DNA of 62,448 bases from Lysobacterales bacterium (GCA_029935455.1 JAOZKI010000003.1:10387-72834); one strand, 5' to 3'; positions 36,401 to 46,116 are shown, counted from the first letter of the stretch. Translations and numbers: made by a program. Notes: generated from the letters alone by a model not told the origin.

Positions 36401-38497
36401 TTAGTGCAACGCTTCTGATCCCGGACCGGGCTGCGCCTCGGCCGCGATAGGCGCATAGTGCTCATGATCTCCCGGCTCGGCGATGCTGGGCATGCTGATT
36501 TCCAAGAAACGGGCCGTCACGGCGGGCTCTGGCACCAGCCCGAGCGCTTCCTGCAGGCGATCCAGTTCTGGCTGCGGCTGCGCGCAAACAGCCTCGTAAG
36601 AAACGGGTATGAAGCGCAGCGGCAGACTTTCCTGGCAGCGCTGCAACAGTTGCAACTGGCGCTTGTAGGAGCGCGCCATGGGCTCTAGATCCCGGTAACC
36701 ACCCTGCATCCAGGCCACGGTCATGTCGCGGGGATCCCGCTCCAGCAAGAGCACTCGGGCACCTGGAAAAATCCGCGCCAGGCCCGGCAGCAACTCCGCA
36801 CTAAGCCACAGTACATCCAGCACCTGCAGCTCATCGGCCTGATCACCGAGCGCTTTGAGATAACGCCCGCGACGCAGCTCCAACTGGGTCTCGCTGAGTA
36901 CCGACAACTCACCCGCACCGGCATCCTTGGCCAACAGTTTGCGCCGGCCTGCCTGCGCCTCTTCGTCATCCATGAGCAGGCTGACCGCACTGTGCGCCGC
37001 CAGCGCTGGCAACAACCGCTCCTGACCTGAACCGGGCCAACCCACCGCGAAAATCGGTGCCGTGGACCCCTCTGGCTGAGTCTGCGGCCACTCCACTGTC
37101 ACAGCCGGATCCATGGCCGTAACGGCGCGCGCCTTAAACTCTTCATCATAAGCATCCAGCATGCTCACGATGGCCGCCCGACGGTGCGCCATGGCGCCGT
37201 ATTGGCCGGCGGCCTCCTCATAGCGACCGGCGCGATGCAAACAATCTGCCAACAGGGCACGGTAGTTGAGCAACTGCTGCTGGTTCAGCCCCGGTCGATT
37301 CACCACCCGCTGCAATACGTCAATCGCCGCCTCATCGCCCGCTTCTGCCAAACGCATGGCGTGAAAAATAAGCGTATCCAGCGCCGGCTCCTCCGCCTTC
37401 AGCAAAGCAGCAAGAATGATGTCCGCCTGCTCAGACTGATGCGCTGCGTCCAGTGCCTGCGCATAGGCCAAACGCGTTTCTTCCGTAGCCTGTTCCGACT
37501 CGGCATACGCAGCCAGCGTCATCACTGCAGCGTCCGCATCGCCGGCAAATAGCTGTGCGCGGCTGAGCGCCGTGGCCAGCGCCATACTGTCCCCACCGCG
37601 CTGGCGGAAGGTTTGCAATAGCTCAACAGCACCGGCATTGGCGCGGCGCGATACCAGCAAGCCAGCCAGCGGCAGGACCACGTCTTCCCGCTCAGGCGCC
37701 AACTGGTGGGCCGCAGCCAGCAGGGCCTCAGCCTCGGCCGGGCGACCAGCCGCCAGCTCCGCCATCGCAGTTGCCCGGAACAGATCCGGGTTGGCGCGGC
37801 CCTGCTCCACGGCTGCCCGCAGCGGCTCCAGGGCCTGTTCGGTCTCACCCAGCGCCAGACGGGCGCGGCCGAGATACTCCTGGAGATCAGCGCTGCCCGG
37901 GGACTGCTGTAGCACGTTCTCAAAACACTGGGCCGCAAATGCATGGTTGCCTGCGTGCAGAAAGGCCCGTCCGAGCTGCGCCTGGGCCGTCAGCGATCCG
38001 GGCTCAAGACGCAGAGCTTCTTGGAGCAGCACAATGGCCGCATCCGTGCGCCCCAACTCCAGCTCCGCCGTACCCTTGTAACTTAGCGCCCTTACATTAT
38101 CGGGCTCTTCCACCAGCACCTGCTCAGCCGCATGAATGGCGGCCTCAAAACGACCCGCATTCAGATCGAGAAAAGCGAGCCCATTAAGAGAGGCCACGTG
38201 GGCAGGATTGATGTCCAAACCAGCGCGAAAAGCCCGCTCGGCCTGCTCAAACTCCTGGCGATTGATCAGCAGTACGCCACGCGCATGAAAAATATTCGGA
38301 TTGAACGGCTCCAACTGCTCAGCCTGGTCGAGCAGCGCGAGCGGCTCATCCAGTTCCCCGCGCTGCTGACACAGCTGAGCCAGCAAGAAATAGGCTTCCG
38401 CGTTTTCCGGGTTTTCCAGCACCGTTGCACGCAGCCCGGCCTCCGCCTCGGCCAGTTCACCGGCCTGCAGGTGTTGTTGTATCTGATCCATGGTCAT
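36401..38497 (-). CDS. TPR protein fused to a degenerate sulfotransferase domain
   Basis: A 698-residue cytoplasmic protein. About residues 1-450 are at least ten tetratricopeptide repeats (AEAYFLLAQLCQQRGELDEP style). The C-terminal 220 residues resemble a PAPS-dependent sulfotransferase: RVLLLERDPRDMTVAWM matches the 3'-phosphate motif, and ARSYKRQLQLLQRC and FIPVSYEAVCAQP follow in the expected order. The 5'-phosphosulfate loop reads VGWPGSGQERL where active enzymes have GxPRSGTT, so the key Arg and Thr are lost. It may be an inactive or re-purposed enzyme. A protein partner bound by the TPRs is likely. Confidence 0.85.
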   Translation of the reverse strand: MTMDQIQQHLQAGELAEAEAGLRATVLENPENAEAYFLLAQLCQQRGELDEPLALLDQAEQLEPFNPNIFHARGVLLINRQEFEQAERAFRAGLDINPAHVASLNGLAFLDLNAGRFEAAIHAAEQVLVEEPDNVRALSYKGTAELELGRTDAAIVLLQEALRLEPGSLTAQAQLGRAFLHAGNHAFAAQCFENVLQQSPGSADLQEYLGRARLALGETEQALEPLRAAVEQGRANPDLFRATAMAELAAGRPAEAEALLAAAHQLAPEREDVVLPLAGLLVSRRANAGAVELLQTFRQRGGDSMALATALSRAQLFAGDADAAVMTLAAYAESEQATEETRLAYAQALDAAHQSEQADIILAALLKAEEPALDTLIFHAMRLAEAGDEAAIDVLQRVVNRPGLNQQQLLNYRALLADCLHRAGRYEEAAGQYGAMAHRRAAIVSMLDAYDEEFKARAVTAMDPAVTVEWPQTQPEGSTAPIFAVGWPGSGQERLLPALAAHSAVSLLMDDEEAQAGRRKLLAKDAGAGELSVLSETQLELRRGRYLKALGDQADELQVLDVLWLSAELLPGLARIFPGARVLLLERDPRDMTVAWMQGGYRDLEPMARSYKRQLQLLQRCQESLPLRFIPVSYEAVCAQPQPELDRLQEALGLVPEPAVTARFLEISMPSIAEPGDHEHYAPIAAEAQPGPGSEALH

Positions 38498-38518
38498 AGC
38501 TTGGTTCCCTAAAACGCC

Positions 38519-39499
38519 TCAGGCGTCTGCAGCGCTCTGAAAGCGGGCGGCAATACAGTCTTCAGCCCAGCTCTCCAGACGCCAATTTTTCAAATAGCCG
38601 CAATGACCACCGTAGCGGGTTAGCAGCACTTCCAATTGCGGGTTCTCTGGCAGCAACTCCAGGTCATGCTGAGGGCAAACCGGGTCGTCCTCGGACGTGA
38701 GCAGCGTGCTTGGCACGGCCAACTCACGCAATCGTTCACCACCGACTGAATAGCCCGCCAGGTAGGCGTCGATGGATGCAAAGTCATAGTAGCGCGTCGC
38801 AAAAAAATCGAGCCGTTCTCGCATTCCCGCTAAATCGTACCATTCGTCATAGGCATAGCGCTTGGGAAAGCATGTCTGCTTGATCCGCACGGACCGGGTC
38901 CATTTGCGGATGTAGTAATGCTCATAAAAGCGCGGCCCCGTCTCCATGGCGTGCAGCACATGTGCCGGGTCAATGACCGGACAGATAGCCACGCAGAGGG
39001 CCAACTGGAGACCCTGCTCCGGCCCATGCCGCGCCACCCGCAGGGCAAAGTTGCCACCCAGCGAATAGCCAGCCAGACACCAGGGGCGCGCATGCAGACG
39101 TGTCTGTAGATCCCCCAGCGCATGGATCACCTCATCCAGCCGACAGGAATGAAAGATGCCCGGGTTAAGGTGATGAGTGTCACCGTGATCTCGAAAGTTC
39201 AGCCGGAACACGTCATAACCCTCAGCCAGCAATCGCTGGCCCGTGCCCAGCATATAATTGGAGTGGCTACTGCCCTCCCAGCCATGCATGAGGACCGCCA
39301 GACCGCGACTGCTGCTTGGCTGGCGCGTCAGAAAGCCTTGCAAGCGGATGCCCTGCCCCCCATCGAGGATCCACTCCTCCTCGGTGGCCAGCAATTGCTG
39401 TGCCCGCTTGCCGACCGCGCGCCCGCGTAAGGAACTGCTATTGAGAATGGATTGGACGTGGGGGCCGCGCAGGCCCAGCGGCGGATTGAATGCGTTCAT
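38519..39499 (-). CDS. YheT-family alpha/beta hydrolase
   Basis: A 326-residue hydrolase of the YheT/COG0429 group. The N-terminus NPPLGLRGPHVQSILNS is the family opening. The oxyanion region is VLMHGWEGSSHSNYM, nucleophile Ser in LAGYSLGGNFALRVA, acid in SEDDPVCPQ and His in RYGGHCGYL. These proteins are predicted lipid or ester hydrolases of unclear physiological substrate. Start overlaps the acyltransferase stop by four bases, suggesting joint work on membrane lipids. Confidence 0.9.
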   Translation of the reverse strand: MNAFNPPLGLRGPHVQSILNSSSLRGRAVGKRAQQLLATEEEWILDGGQGIRLQGFLTRQPSSSRGLAVLMHGWEGSSHSNYMLGTGQRLLAEGYDVFRLNFRDHGDTHHLNPGIFHSCRLDEVIHALGDLQTRLHARPWCLAGYSLGGNFALRVARHGPEQGLQLALCVAICPVIDPAHVLHAMETGPRFYEHYYIRKWTRSVRIKQTCFPKRYAYDEWYDLAGMRERLDFFATRYYDFASIDAYLAGYSVGGERLRELAVPSTLLTSEDDPVCPQHDLELLPENPQLEVLLTRYGGHCGYLKNWRLESWAEDCIAARFQSAADA

Positions 39500-40272
39500 G
39501 AAATCCCTATCGGTGCATGGTAGGCCGTCCTGACTTCAGCTTCCGCGCGCTGTGCCAGCGCCTTGCGTGGCTGGTCACCTGCATGAAAGGCGTCCAGGAA
39601 GCGCAGTTCAGCCCGACAGCCAGGCCGTCCCAGCAGGCGCAATATGTTGACGAGGAAATGCTCACCAGGGCGGAAACTCACGTCCGCATCAAGCTGGCCC
39701 TTGCGCAGATAGCGAATCATGGCCGGTTGCACAGCGCATTCCGCCTCCTGGGCAATCTTGAACATGCGGGCATGAAAGGGCCGGGGCGGCTGTCCCGGAA
39801 AAATCCCTCCCTCGGGAAACACCGCCACGCGGCCGGCCTGGTCCAGGCGCTCCTGCAACTGGCGCATCACGCCGGCACTGGAGTCGTGACTCCCACGCTC
39901 ATGGTAAATGGTGCCACCGGCATCAGCCAGAAAGCCAAATACGGGCCAGCGGCTGATCTCTGCCTTACCGACAAAACTCATGGGCGCCACACTGTGCAGC
40001 AAGGGGATATCTGCCCAGGAAATATGGTTGGCCACCAACAGAATGGGACCCGGCGCCGGTGCACCCTGCACCGAAGGCCAGAGACCAAAGAGACGACAAG
40101 CCCAGCGCGACCAGAAGGTCAGGGCCAGCGTCGCTAACGAGCGCTCACCGAATTGACAGCCTTTTCCGAAGCGCAACAACAACAAACAGGGCAACAGCAG
40201 CACGGTCGCATGCAGCAGGAACAGCGGGCCGCGCAGTAGCCAGCGCAGGGGAGTCAGCATGTCGGTCCACAT
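39496..40272 (-). CDS. 1-acyl-sn-glycerol-3-phosphate acyltransferase (PlsC family)
   Basis: A 258-residue membrane-associated acyltransferase. An N-terminal hydrophobic segment (LLHATVLLLPCLLLLRF) precedes the PlsC core with NHISWADIPLL (HX4D), FVGKAEISRWPVFG, and FPEGGIFPGQP. This is the lysophosphatidic acid or lyso-ornithine-lipid acyltransferase family; the exact acceptor cannot be told from sequence. It is translationally coupled to the hydrolase downstream and follows the thioesterase by nine bases. Confidence 0.9.
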   Translation of the reverse strand: MWTDMLTPLRWLLRGPLFLLHATVLLLPCLLLLRFGKGCQFGERSLATLALTFWSRWACRLFGLWPSVQGAPAPGPILLVANHISWADIPLLHSVAPMSFVGKAEISRWPVFGFLADAGGTIYHERGSHDSSAGVMRQLQERLDQAGRVAVFPEGGIFPGQPPRPFHARMFKIAQEAECAVQPAMIRYLRKGQLDADVSFRPGEHFLVNILRLLGRPGCRAELRFLDAFHAGDQPRKALAQRAEAEVRTAYHAPIGIS

Positions 40273-40281
40273 GGCCGCGAC

Positions 40282-40722
40282 TCAGCCGCCTTCTCGTGGC
40301 GTTATCACTTTCACGGTCAAGCGCGATTCACAGCAGGCGCGTCGTTGCTGATCCAGCACCACGATGCGCCAGAAGTGCAAAGACCGACCCAGTCGAAGCG
40401 GTCGGCAAATACCCGTTACCCAGCCGTCCCGGACCGCGCGCAAATGACTGGCACTGATCTCGACACCAACACCGCGCTGACCACTGCCTTGCAGCAGAAG
40501 ATTGGACGCAACGCTGCCAATGGTCTCCGCCAACAGCACCGAGGCACCGCCATGCAGAACGCCGTAAGGTTGAACCGTCCGCTGATCTACCGGCATCTCT
40601 GCGCACAGAAAATCACGACCAATGGCGGAAAAGCGGATACCCAGCTGGGCCACAGCGGTGGCCTGCCGCATCTGATCCAGCGCAGCAAACGTAATTCCAG
40701 TCTGACAAAAATTGGGCTTCAT
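40282..40722 (-). CDS. PaaI-family hotdog thioesterase
   Basis: A 146-residue acyl-CoA thioesterase of the PaaI/EntH-type hotdog fold. The conserved PYGVLHGGASVLLAETIGS helix carries the catalytic acid and the HGG loop; EISASHLRAVRDGWVTG and FWRIVVLDQQRR follow. The ATG was chosen over an earlier GTG because GGTGG lies five bases upstream of it. It opens a short lipid group with plsC and the YheT hydrolase. Confidence 0.88.
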   Translation of the reverse strand: MKPNFCQTGITFAALDQMRQATAVAQLGIRFSAIGRDFLCAEMPVDQRTVQPYGVLHGGASVLLAETIGSVASNLLLQGSGQRGVGVEISASHLRAVRDGWVTGICRPLRLGRSLHFWRIVVLDQQRRACCESRLTVKVITPREGG

Positions 40723-40868
40723 AGTGACCACCGAGGGCGCCGCGTAAAGCGCGCAAGATTACCACAGGCACCGCCCAAAGCAGCTCAAACATGCCATGCT
40801 GCCTTGTATCTGGGCATCGCGACCCCCATGATTTCGCGCAGAGCACCCCAGCAGACCGGTATGACCCT

Positions 40869-41918
40869 ATGGCGATATTCACGGTAAAGATCGCAGGCAG
40901 CGAACGCAGCTTCACGGTCCGTGACGATGAAACCTTGCTCGAAGGCGCACTGCGCCAGGGCGTCATGCTGCCCTATTCCTGCAAAAACGGAACCTGCGGC
41001 AGCTGCAAGGGCACCGTAGTTGACGGCTCCGTCAGCTATCCGCATCACCCCGCGCAGGCGCTTGATCCCGGCGAGGCTGAACTCGGACATGCTTTACTCT
41101 GCCAGGCCGTACCCTGCTCCGACCTGACCCTGGAAGTGCGCGAGATCGAAGCAGTGCGCGACATACCCGTGCTGAAGTTACCGGCGCGGGTAGCGGAGAA
41201 AAGCCTGCTGGCCGATAACGTGGTGAAACTGGTACTGAAGCTGCCCCGGGCGCAGCGTCTCCAGTTTCTGGCCGGGCAGTACGTTGATATTCTGCTGCCG
41301 GATGGCAAGCGGCGTGCCTTTTCCATTGCCAGCGCGCCCGCGCGGGAAGACGAGATTGAACTGCATGTGCGCCATGTAGAGGGCGGCGGCTTTACCGGTT
41401 GGGTTTTCGATGAAATGCAACCACGCGCCATCCTGCGTCTGGAAGGCCCATTAGGAACCTTCTTTGTACGCCATGATCAACCAGAGCGCCCCATGATCAT
41501 GATGGGTGGCGGCACGGGCTTTGCGCCGCTCAAATCCATGATTGAAGACCTGCTCGCGCATGGCGATACGCGCCCGCTACACCTGTTCTGGGGCGCACGG
41601 ACGCAGGCGGAACTGTATCAGGAAGGTTTGATTGAACAGTGGGTAGCAGAGCACGAGCACATCACCTACACCTCGGCGGTCTCCGATCGTTGCGATGAGC
41701 GCCCGCAAAAAGGCTTTGCCGGTTTTGTGCATGAGGCGGTGCTGCATGCCTACGACGATCTGACCAGCCATGACGTTTATATGAGCGGCCCGCCGGCCAT
41801 GATTGACGCCGCGCGCCATGCCTTCGTCGAACATGGCTGCCGCGAAGATCGGCTGTTCTATGACTCCTTCGAATTCGGCTCAGACGTGCCGGTCAGCATT
41901 CTGGCTAAACCGCATTAG
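40869..41918 (+). CDS. 2Fe-2S/flavin NAD(P)H oxidoreductase
   Basis: A 349-residue reductase starting MAIFTVKIAGSERSF. The N-terminal plant-type ferredoxin domain has YSCKNGTCGSCKG and a fourth Cys in LLCQA. A flavin domain follows (RRAFSIASAPA, FAD binding) and then an NAD domain (MGGGTGFAPLKSM, MSGPPAMIDAA). Family members are often labelled CDP-6-deoxy-delta-3,4-glucoseen reductase, which is probably too specific. It supplies electrons to an unidentified oxygenase. It is convergent with hemY, 6 bases apart. Confidence 0.9.
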   Translation: MAIFTVKIAGSERSFTVRDDETLLEGALRQGVMLPYSCKNGTCGSCKGTVVDGSVSYPHHPAQALDPGEAELGHALLCQAVPCSDLTLEVREIEAVRDIPVLKLPARVAEKSLLADNVVKLVLKLPRAQRLQFLAGQYVDILLPDGKRRAFSIASAPAREDEIELHVRHVEGGGFTGWVFDEMQPRAILRLEGPLGTFFVRHDQPERPMIMMGGGTGFAPLKSMIEDLLAHGDTRPLHLFWGARTQAELYQEGLIEQWVAEHEHITYTSAVSDRCDERPQKGFAGFVHEAVLHAYDDLTSHDVYMSGPPAMIDAARHAFVEHGCREDRLFYDSFEFGSDVPVSILAKPH

Positions 41919-41924
41919 CGCGCC

Positions 41925-43142
41925 TCAGCGCGGCTCAGGTGCCGACAGGCGCACCGACTCCTGCGGCAGCGGTTCTGGCGCACGCCCCTGACTCATCCGT
42001 AAGGCATTGCGGAAGCACAGCATGGCCGTTTCTAATTCGCCCTGGCGCTCCAGCAACTGGCCCAGCGCATCATAGCCCGCCGCGGTCGGTTCCAACTCCA
42101 GCGATCGAATCAGATGCGAACGGGCCTTACCCCACAGCTTCTGACCCGCACACAAACGACCCAGCGCCATATGCAAGGCCGGGTCTTCCGGGTGCTTGGC
42201 CAACCATTTCTCGCACTGCTTCAAGCGCTGTGCCGCATTGCCTGCACCGGGGTCGCCGTAGCGCAGCACCAGTGCTGGCGTCCAGGACTGCTTGATGCTG
42301 GTGCGCAGCACGGACTCCGCCAGATCCGCGCGCTCCAACTCTCCAGCTCGCTGAGCAAAAACTTCCACGGCAGCCGGATGCTTGCGCAAGGCCCGCGGCA
42401 GCGCCTGCCAGGCCTGCTCCAGCCGGGTCGCATCAGCCGCATCGGCCAGCCGATGGCGCGCGATCTCCAGCTGCACGTCTGCCTCCTGCTCTCGCGTCAG
42501 CACATCCGCCTTCAGCAAGGCGGGCAACAGCGCCTGCAGTTCATCCCAGCGGCCCAGCTCACGCAGACACTGGGACAGAAGCCCTAGCACCTGCGGGTGG
42601 CCTTTGCGGCGTTCCTGCAGCGATCTGAGCACCGGTAAGGCTTCCGCCCGTTGGCCATGCTCCATAAGCAGTCGGGCACGAGTTAACTCGACCAGAAACT
42701 TCTTTCGACGACCACCGCTGTCAGCCTGCTCCAGATAAAACTCCCGCCGTTCCTGATCGTCCATTCCAGAGGCCGCCTGGGCCGCTGCCAGGTAACGTGC
42801 GGTGGTCTTCCCGGAGGCTGATGCACTCTTACCCAGCGCGCGTTCCGCCGCACGCCAATCGCCCTCGGTCAGGGCCAGCAAACCTTTTTCCAGCTGCGCG
42901 GTGGCGCGTCGTTCAGCCACTCGCTGGGCCGTTTGCGCGGGCAAGCGCCAGAGCCAGAAAGCCAGTTGCACCAGCACCCAAAGCAAAAGCAGGCCGGCCA
43001 GGAGCACCAGCACGCTGGTCTCCAGTGTCCAGCCCAGAAAATGGATCTGCACCAGACCGGGATCATCTCGGAACAGGGGTGCGATAGCGGCTGCCAGCAG
43101 CAGCAGCGTGAGCGCACTCAGCAGCAGCACGGTACGCTTCAT
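41925..43142 (-). CDS. hemY: HemY, TPR-containing heme-biosynthesis-associated protein
   Basis: A 405-residue inner-membrane protein. Two N-terminal membrane helices (LLLSALTLLLLAAAIAPLF and VLVLLAGLLLLWVLVQLAF) are followed by the HemY_N signature (RRATAQLEKGLLALTEGDWRAAERAL) and TPR-like helices. It coordinates late heme synthesis at the membrane in other gammaproteobacteria; it is not the protoporphyrinogen oxidase of the same name. It overlaps hemX by four bases and is last in the hemC-D-X-Y order. Confidence 0.92.
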   Translation of the reverse strand: MKRTVLLLSALTLLLLAAAIAPLFRDDPGLVQIHFLGWTLETSVLVLLAGLLLLWVLVQLAFWLWRLPAQTAQRVAERRATAQLEKGLLALTEGDWRAAERALGKSASASGKTTARYLAAAQAASGMDDQERREFYLEQADSGGRRKKFLVELTRARLLMEHGQRAEALPVLRSLQERRKGHPQVLGLLSQCLRELGRWDELQALLPALLKADVLTREQEADVQLEIARHRLADAADATRLEQAWQALPRALRKHPAAVEVFAQRAGELERADLAESVLRTSIKQSWTPALVLRYGDPGAGNAAQRLKQCEKWLAKHPEDPALHMALGRLCAGQKLWGKARSHLIRSLELEPTAAGYDALGQLLERQGELETAMLCFRNALRMSQGRAPEPLPQESVRLSAPEPR

Positions 43143-44356
43143 GCAGCATCGCCCTCGGTGGCTTGCGTTACCGGCGGTTCTTCCACGGGAGGCACGGAGT
43201 CCTGCTGCGCGGGCAAAGTATCCGAGGCCGCGTCTGTTTCTTCCATGGTGGAAACGGTGCGAATGCGCTGCAGCTCAGACCAGGGCGCGGAGATGTCAGG
43301 CCAGCTGACGGTAGGATCAACGGCCCGCAAGGCTTTGAGATCCCCGGCCAGAGTCCGGGCGGGGCCGGCATCAACGTCGAAATAGCGCTCCAGCGTAGCG
43401 GTCGCACGCAGCAGGGAATCCGCATAGGCATCCGCGTCACTGCGCAGCAGGGCCAGCCGGGCGCTTTCCAATTGCAGCCACAGGCCCTGGCGCACAAAGT
43501 CCTTGTCTTCCAGCGTTATCAACCCCGCTTCTTCGGTGTTTCTGCGCACGGTCACCAAGCCCCGGACAGCGCCAGTCAACCGCGCCCAGACACCGGGTTC
43601 TGCAGCGGTCGCTTCCGGTGCCGCCGCCGGCACCTCCGCCGTCGGGAAGGCCAGAGCAGGAATCCTTGCCTGCGCCTGATCCAGCTGCGCAGACAACGCC
43701 AGCTGGTCCGGCTGCTCCGTGGCCGCCAGCGCCGCCTGTGCAGCCACCACAGCCTGACGCACTGGCAGATAAACCGGGTCATCCAGCGCCTGTAACTGGG
43801 TATTCGCCAGCGCCAGTGCTTCACCGGCGGAGCGCGCATCACCAAACAAGCGCAGCCGCTCATTGGCTGAGCGCAAGAGGAAGTCCAGCTCGGACAGGTT
43901 CATGGCCTCGCGCGGCGACTCACCGCGTCGAACCAGCGCCGCCGTGCCGCTTTCCAGGGCTTCGATACGCGCCAGAGAGGATGCTTGCTGCGCTTCGATC
44001 TGCTCGACGCGGACGCGATCGGAACCGGCAATACCATCAGCTTTGGCAACCGCCGCGTCCAGACGCTGCATCCCATCTTCCAGCTTGAGCCCTTCCAGCT
44101 GTTGCAGCCGCTGCTCCAACTCTGCGACCCGACTCGCACCGGCCTGCTGCTGCGCACCCAACTGGTTCAGGGCGCTGACCTGGGATCGGCCTGCTTGCTC
44201 ACTCATGCGCGCCTGCCACCACTGCCAGCCACTTAAAGCCAGTGCGCCCAGGGCCAGAAGCAGGGCCAGGATCGCCAGGGCGTTACCTGCACGCGGTGTT
44301 TTCGCGGGCGCTTCCGCAAAGGGATCAAAATCCGGGGTGTGTTCTTCAGTTGCCAA
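43139..44356 (-). CDS. hemX: HemX-family membrane protein
   Basis: A 405-residue protein with one membrane helix (NALAILALLLALGALALSGW) and a long periplasmic coiled-coil-rich region (RVAELEQRLQQLEGLKLEDG). The family is often mislabelled uroporphyrinogen-III C-methyltransferase, but no SAM-binding methyltransferase motif is seen. The start is TTG, with GAGGG seven bases upstream and the peptide MATEEHTPDFDPFAEAP. The C-terminus is acidic. It lies 77 bases after hemD and is coupled to hemY. Confidence 0.88.
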   Translation of the reverse strand: MATEEHTPDFDPFAEAPAKTPRAGNALAILALLLALGALALSGWQWWQARMSEQAGRSQVSALNQLGAQQQAGASRVAELEQRLQQLEGLKLEDGMQRLDAAVAKADGIAGSDRVRVEQIEAQQASSLARIEALESGTAALVRRGESPREAMNLSELDFLLRSANERLRLFGDARSAGEALALANTQLQALDDPVYLPVRQAVVAAQAALAATEQPDQLALSAQLDQAQARIPALAFPTAEVPAAAPEATAAEPGVWARLTGAVRGLVTVRRNTEEAGLITLEDKDFVRQGLWLQLESARLALLRSDADAYADSLLRATATLERYFDVDAGPARTLAGDLKALRAVDPTVSWPDISAPWSELQRIRTVSTMEETDAASDTLPAQQDSVPPVEEPPVTQATEGDAA

Positions 44357-44433
44357 GCGGGAACCCTCGTCGGAACGCTGTCAGTGGTAGCCCCTGATGC
44401 TAACCAATCAGGCGCCGCTTTGCACCGCAAACA

Positions 44434-45189
44434 TCATGCACTGAGCTGCTGCTGGAGCGCGGCAAACAGAGCATTATTGTCCGCCCCAGCCGCTTCCAGC
44501 ACTGAGCCAAAGCCCTGTGCACGCGCGACTCGGGCCAGGCGCGACGATGCAACCAGGGCCACGCCGGCGCGCAGATGCGCGACTGTGCCAGCGGGCAGCA
44601 CGGCGCACAGATGCTGCATGGCCGTGGCGCTGGTCCAGACGCTGGCAGCAACCGGCGCGTCGCGCAACTGAAACGCCGCCTCAGCTGTAGGTTTGAGCAG
44701 GATACGTTCATAGACCGGCACCTGTGCCGTCGCCCAGTCACGCTCGCGCAAACCGCTGGCCAGGGCCGCGCGGCCGGCCGGGGCCGTTAGGATTTGGGCC
44801 GCGCGCGGGGCTGGCGCCGAGGCCAGTAGAGGTTCCAGACGCGCCAGTAGGGTTTCACTGCTGTAGGGCGGCGCCAGAGGTGCCAAAGCGCTATGACCGG
44901 CGGCGCGGAGCGCAGCCGCGGTCGCTGGCCCAATGGCTGCAATATGGGTGGCTGGCCGCTGTGCGGCCGGAACTCTGGGTAAGCCGTAGCGCACCGCGCG
45001 CGGGCTGGTAAAGAGCAGCAGGCGTGTTGCCGCCTCAGCCCAGGCCACTTCAACATCCGGGAGGTAGTCGCGACCTTCAAAACGATAGGCTGGCATGATG
45101 ATAGGTACCAAACCAATAGCCTTCAGGCGCTCACCCAGCGCATCGCACTGGGGCTGGGGACGGGTCAGCAGCACATGGGAAAAGGCCAT
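44434..45189 (-). CDS. hemD: Uroporphyrinogen-III synthase
   Basis: Cyclises hydroxymethylbilane with inversion of ring D. The 251-residue protein shows the loosely conserved bilobal HemD pattern: VLLTRPQPQCDALGERL at the start, LLFTSPRAVRYGL, AAIGPATAAALRAAG, SVWTSATAMQHL and ASSRLARVARAQGF near the end. The order hemC-hemD with a 3-base gap strongly supports the call. Confidence 0.93.
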   Translation of the reverse strand: MAFSHVLLTRPQPQCDALGERLKAIGLVPIIMPAYRFEGRDYLPDVEVAWAEAATRLLLFTSPRAVRYGLPRVPAAQRPATHIAAIGPATAAALRAAGHSALAPLAPPYSSETLLARLEPLLASAPAPRAAQILTAPAGRAALASGLRERDWATAQVPVYERILLKPTAEAAFQLRDAPVAASVWTSATAMQHLCAVLPAGTVAHLRAGVALVASSRLARVARAQGFGSVLEAAGADNNALFAALQQQLSA

Positions 45190-45192
45190 GAT

Positions 45193-46116
45193 CTAGTCAG
45201 CACGCAGCGCGCGGATCAGGTCCAGGGCGCCCTGAGCCCGCAGGTCCTCCGCCAGCGCCGTACCTGCTGCTTCCGGTTGCGCTGCTGCACCCACATGACG
45301 CGCACGCAGCAGCAACGAGCCGTCGGGCTTGCCCACGAGACCCTGCATATGCAGTTCTGCTCCGATCCGTTCCGCATAGATCGCCAGCGGCACCTGGCAA
45401 CTGCCTTCCAGCAGCGCCGCGGCGGCACGCTCTGCCCGCGCCTGAAGCATGGCCTCCTGATCCGCCAGCGGTGCAATCCGCGCCCGCACCGGCGTATCAC
45501 CGGCGCGGCACTGCAGGCCGATAATGCCCTGGGTACCGGCGGGCAACCATTCAGGGGGGCGCAACTCCTGCGTGATCTGATCGCCCAGCCCCAAGCGCTG
45601 CAAACCGGCGCAGGCCAGGATGATGGCATCAAATTCACCCGCTTGAAGTTTGCCCAGCCGCGTATCGACGTTGCCGCGCAGTTCCACCACCTCCAGATCA
45701 GGACGCGCAGCCAGTAGCTGACAGCGGCGACGCAGACTGGAAGTACCGACCCGGCTGCCAGCAGCCAGACCGTGTAAGGGGACGCCCGCACGGCTGAGCC
45801 AGGCATCAAAGGGATTGGCGCGCGGCAGGGCGACCGCCAGCTCAAGCCCTTCGCTATCACCAACGGGCATATCTTTCATGGAATGCACGGCCAGATCTGC
45901 GGCACCTTCCAGCAGGGCATGCTCCAATTCCTTCAGGAACAATCCTTTGCCGCCAATGGCCGCGAGCGGTCGGTCCAGAATGCGGTCACCACGCGTCACA
46001 ATCGGAACCAACTCCACCTCCATGCCGGCATGAGCTTTGCGCAGCAAGTCCGCCACATGATTGGCTTGCCACAGTGCCAGTGCGCTTTTGCGTGTCGCGA
46101 TACGTAGCGTATTCAT
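45193..46116 (-). CDS. hemC: Porphobilinogen deaminase (hydroxymethylbilane synthase)
   Basis: Polymerises four porphobilinogens to hydroxymethylbilane. The 307-residue form starts MNTLRIATRKSALALWQA, the family standard; a longer in-frame reading into algR is rejected. Motifs are SMKDMPV, RVGTSSLRRRCQLLA, IILACAGLQRLG and the cofactor-attaching Cys in LEGSCQVPLA. It overlaps algR by four bases. Confidence 0.97.
   Translation of the reverse strand: MNTLRIATRKSALALWQANHVADLLRKAHAGMEVELVPIVTRGDRILDRPLAAIGGKGLFLKELEHALLEGAADLAVHSMKDMPVGDSEGLELAVALPRANPFDAWLSRAGVPLHGLAAGSRVGTSSLRRRCQLLAARPDLEVVELRGNVDTRLGKLQAGEFDAIILACAGLQRLGLGDQITQELRPPEWLPAGTQGIIGLQCRAGDTPVRARIAPLADQEAMLQARAERAAAALLEGSCQVPLAIYAERIGAELHMQGLVGKPDGSLLLRARHVGAAAQPEAAGTALAEDLRAQGALDLIRALRAD

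Noticed and set aside
43139-44356. HemX as uroporphyrinogen-III C-methyltransferase
   Set aside because: No SAM-binding motifs are present; the protein is one membrane helix plus coiled coil, so the common database name is misleading.
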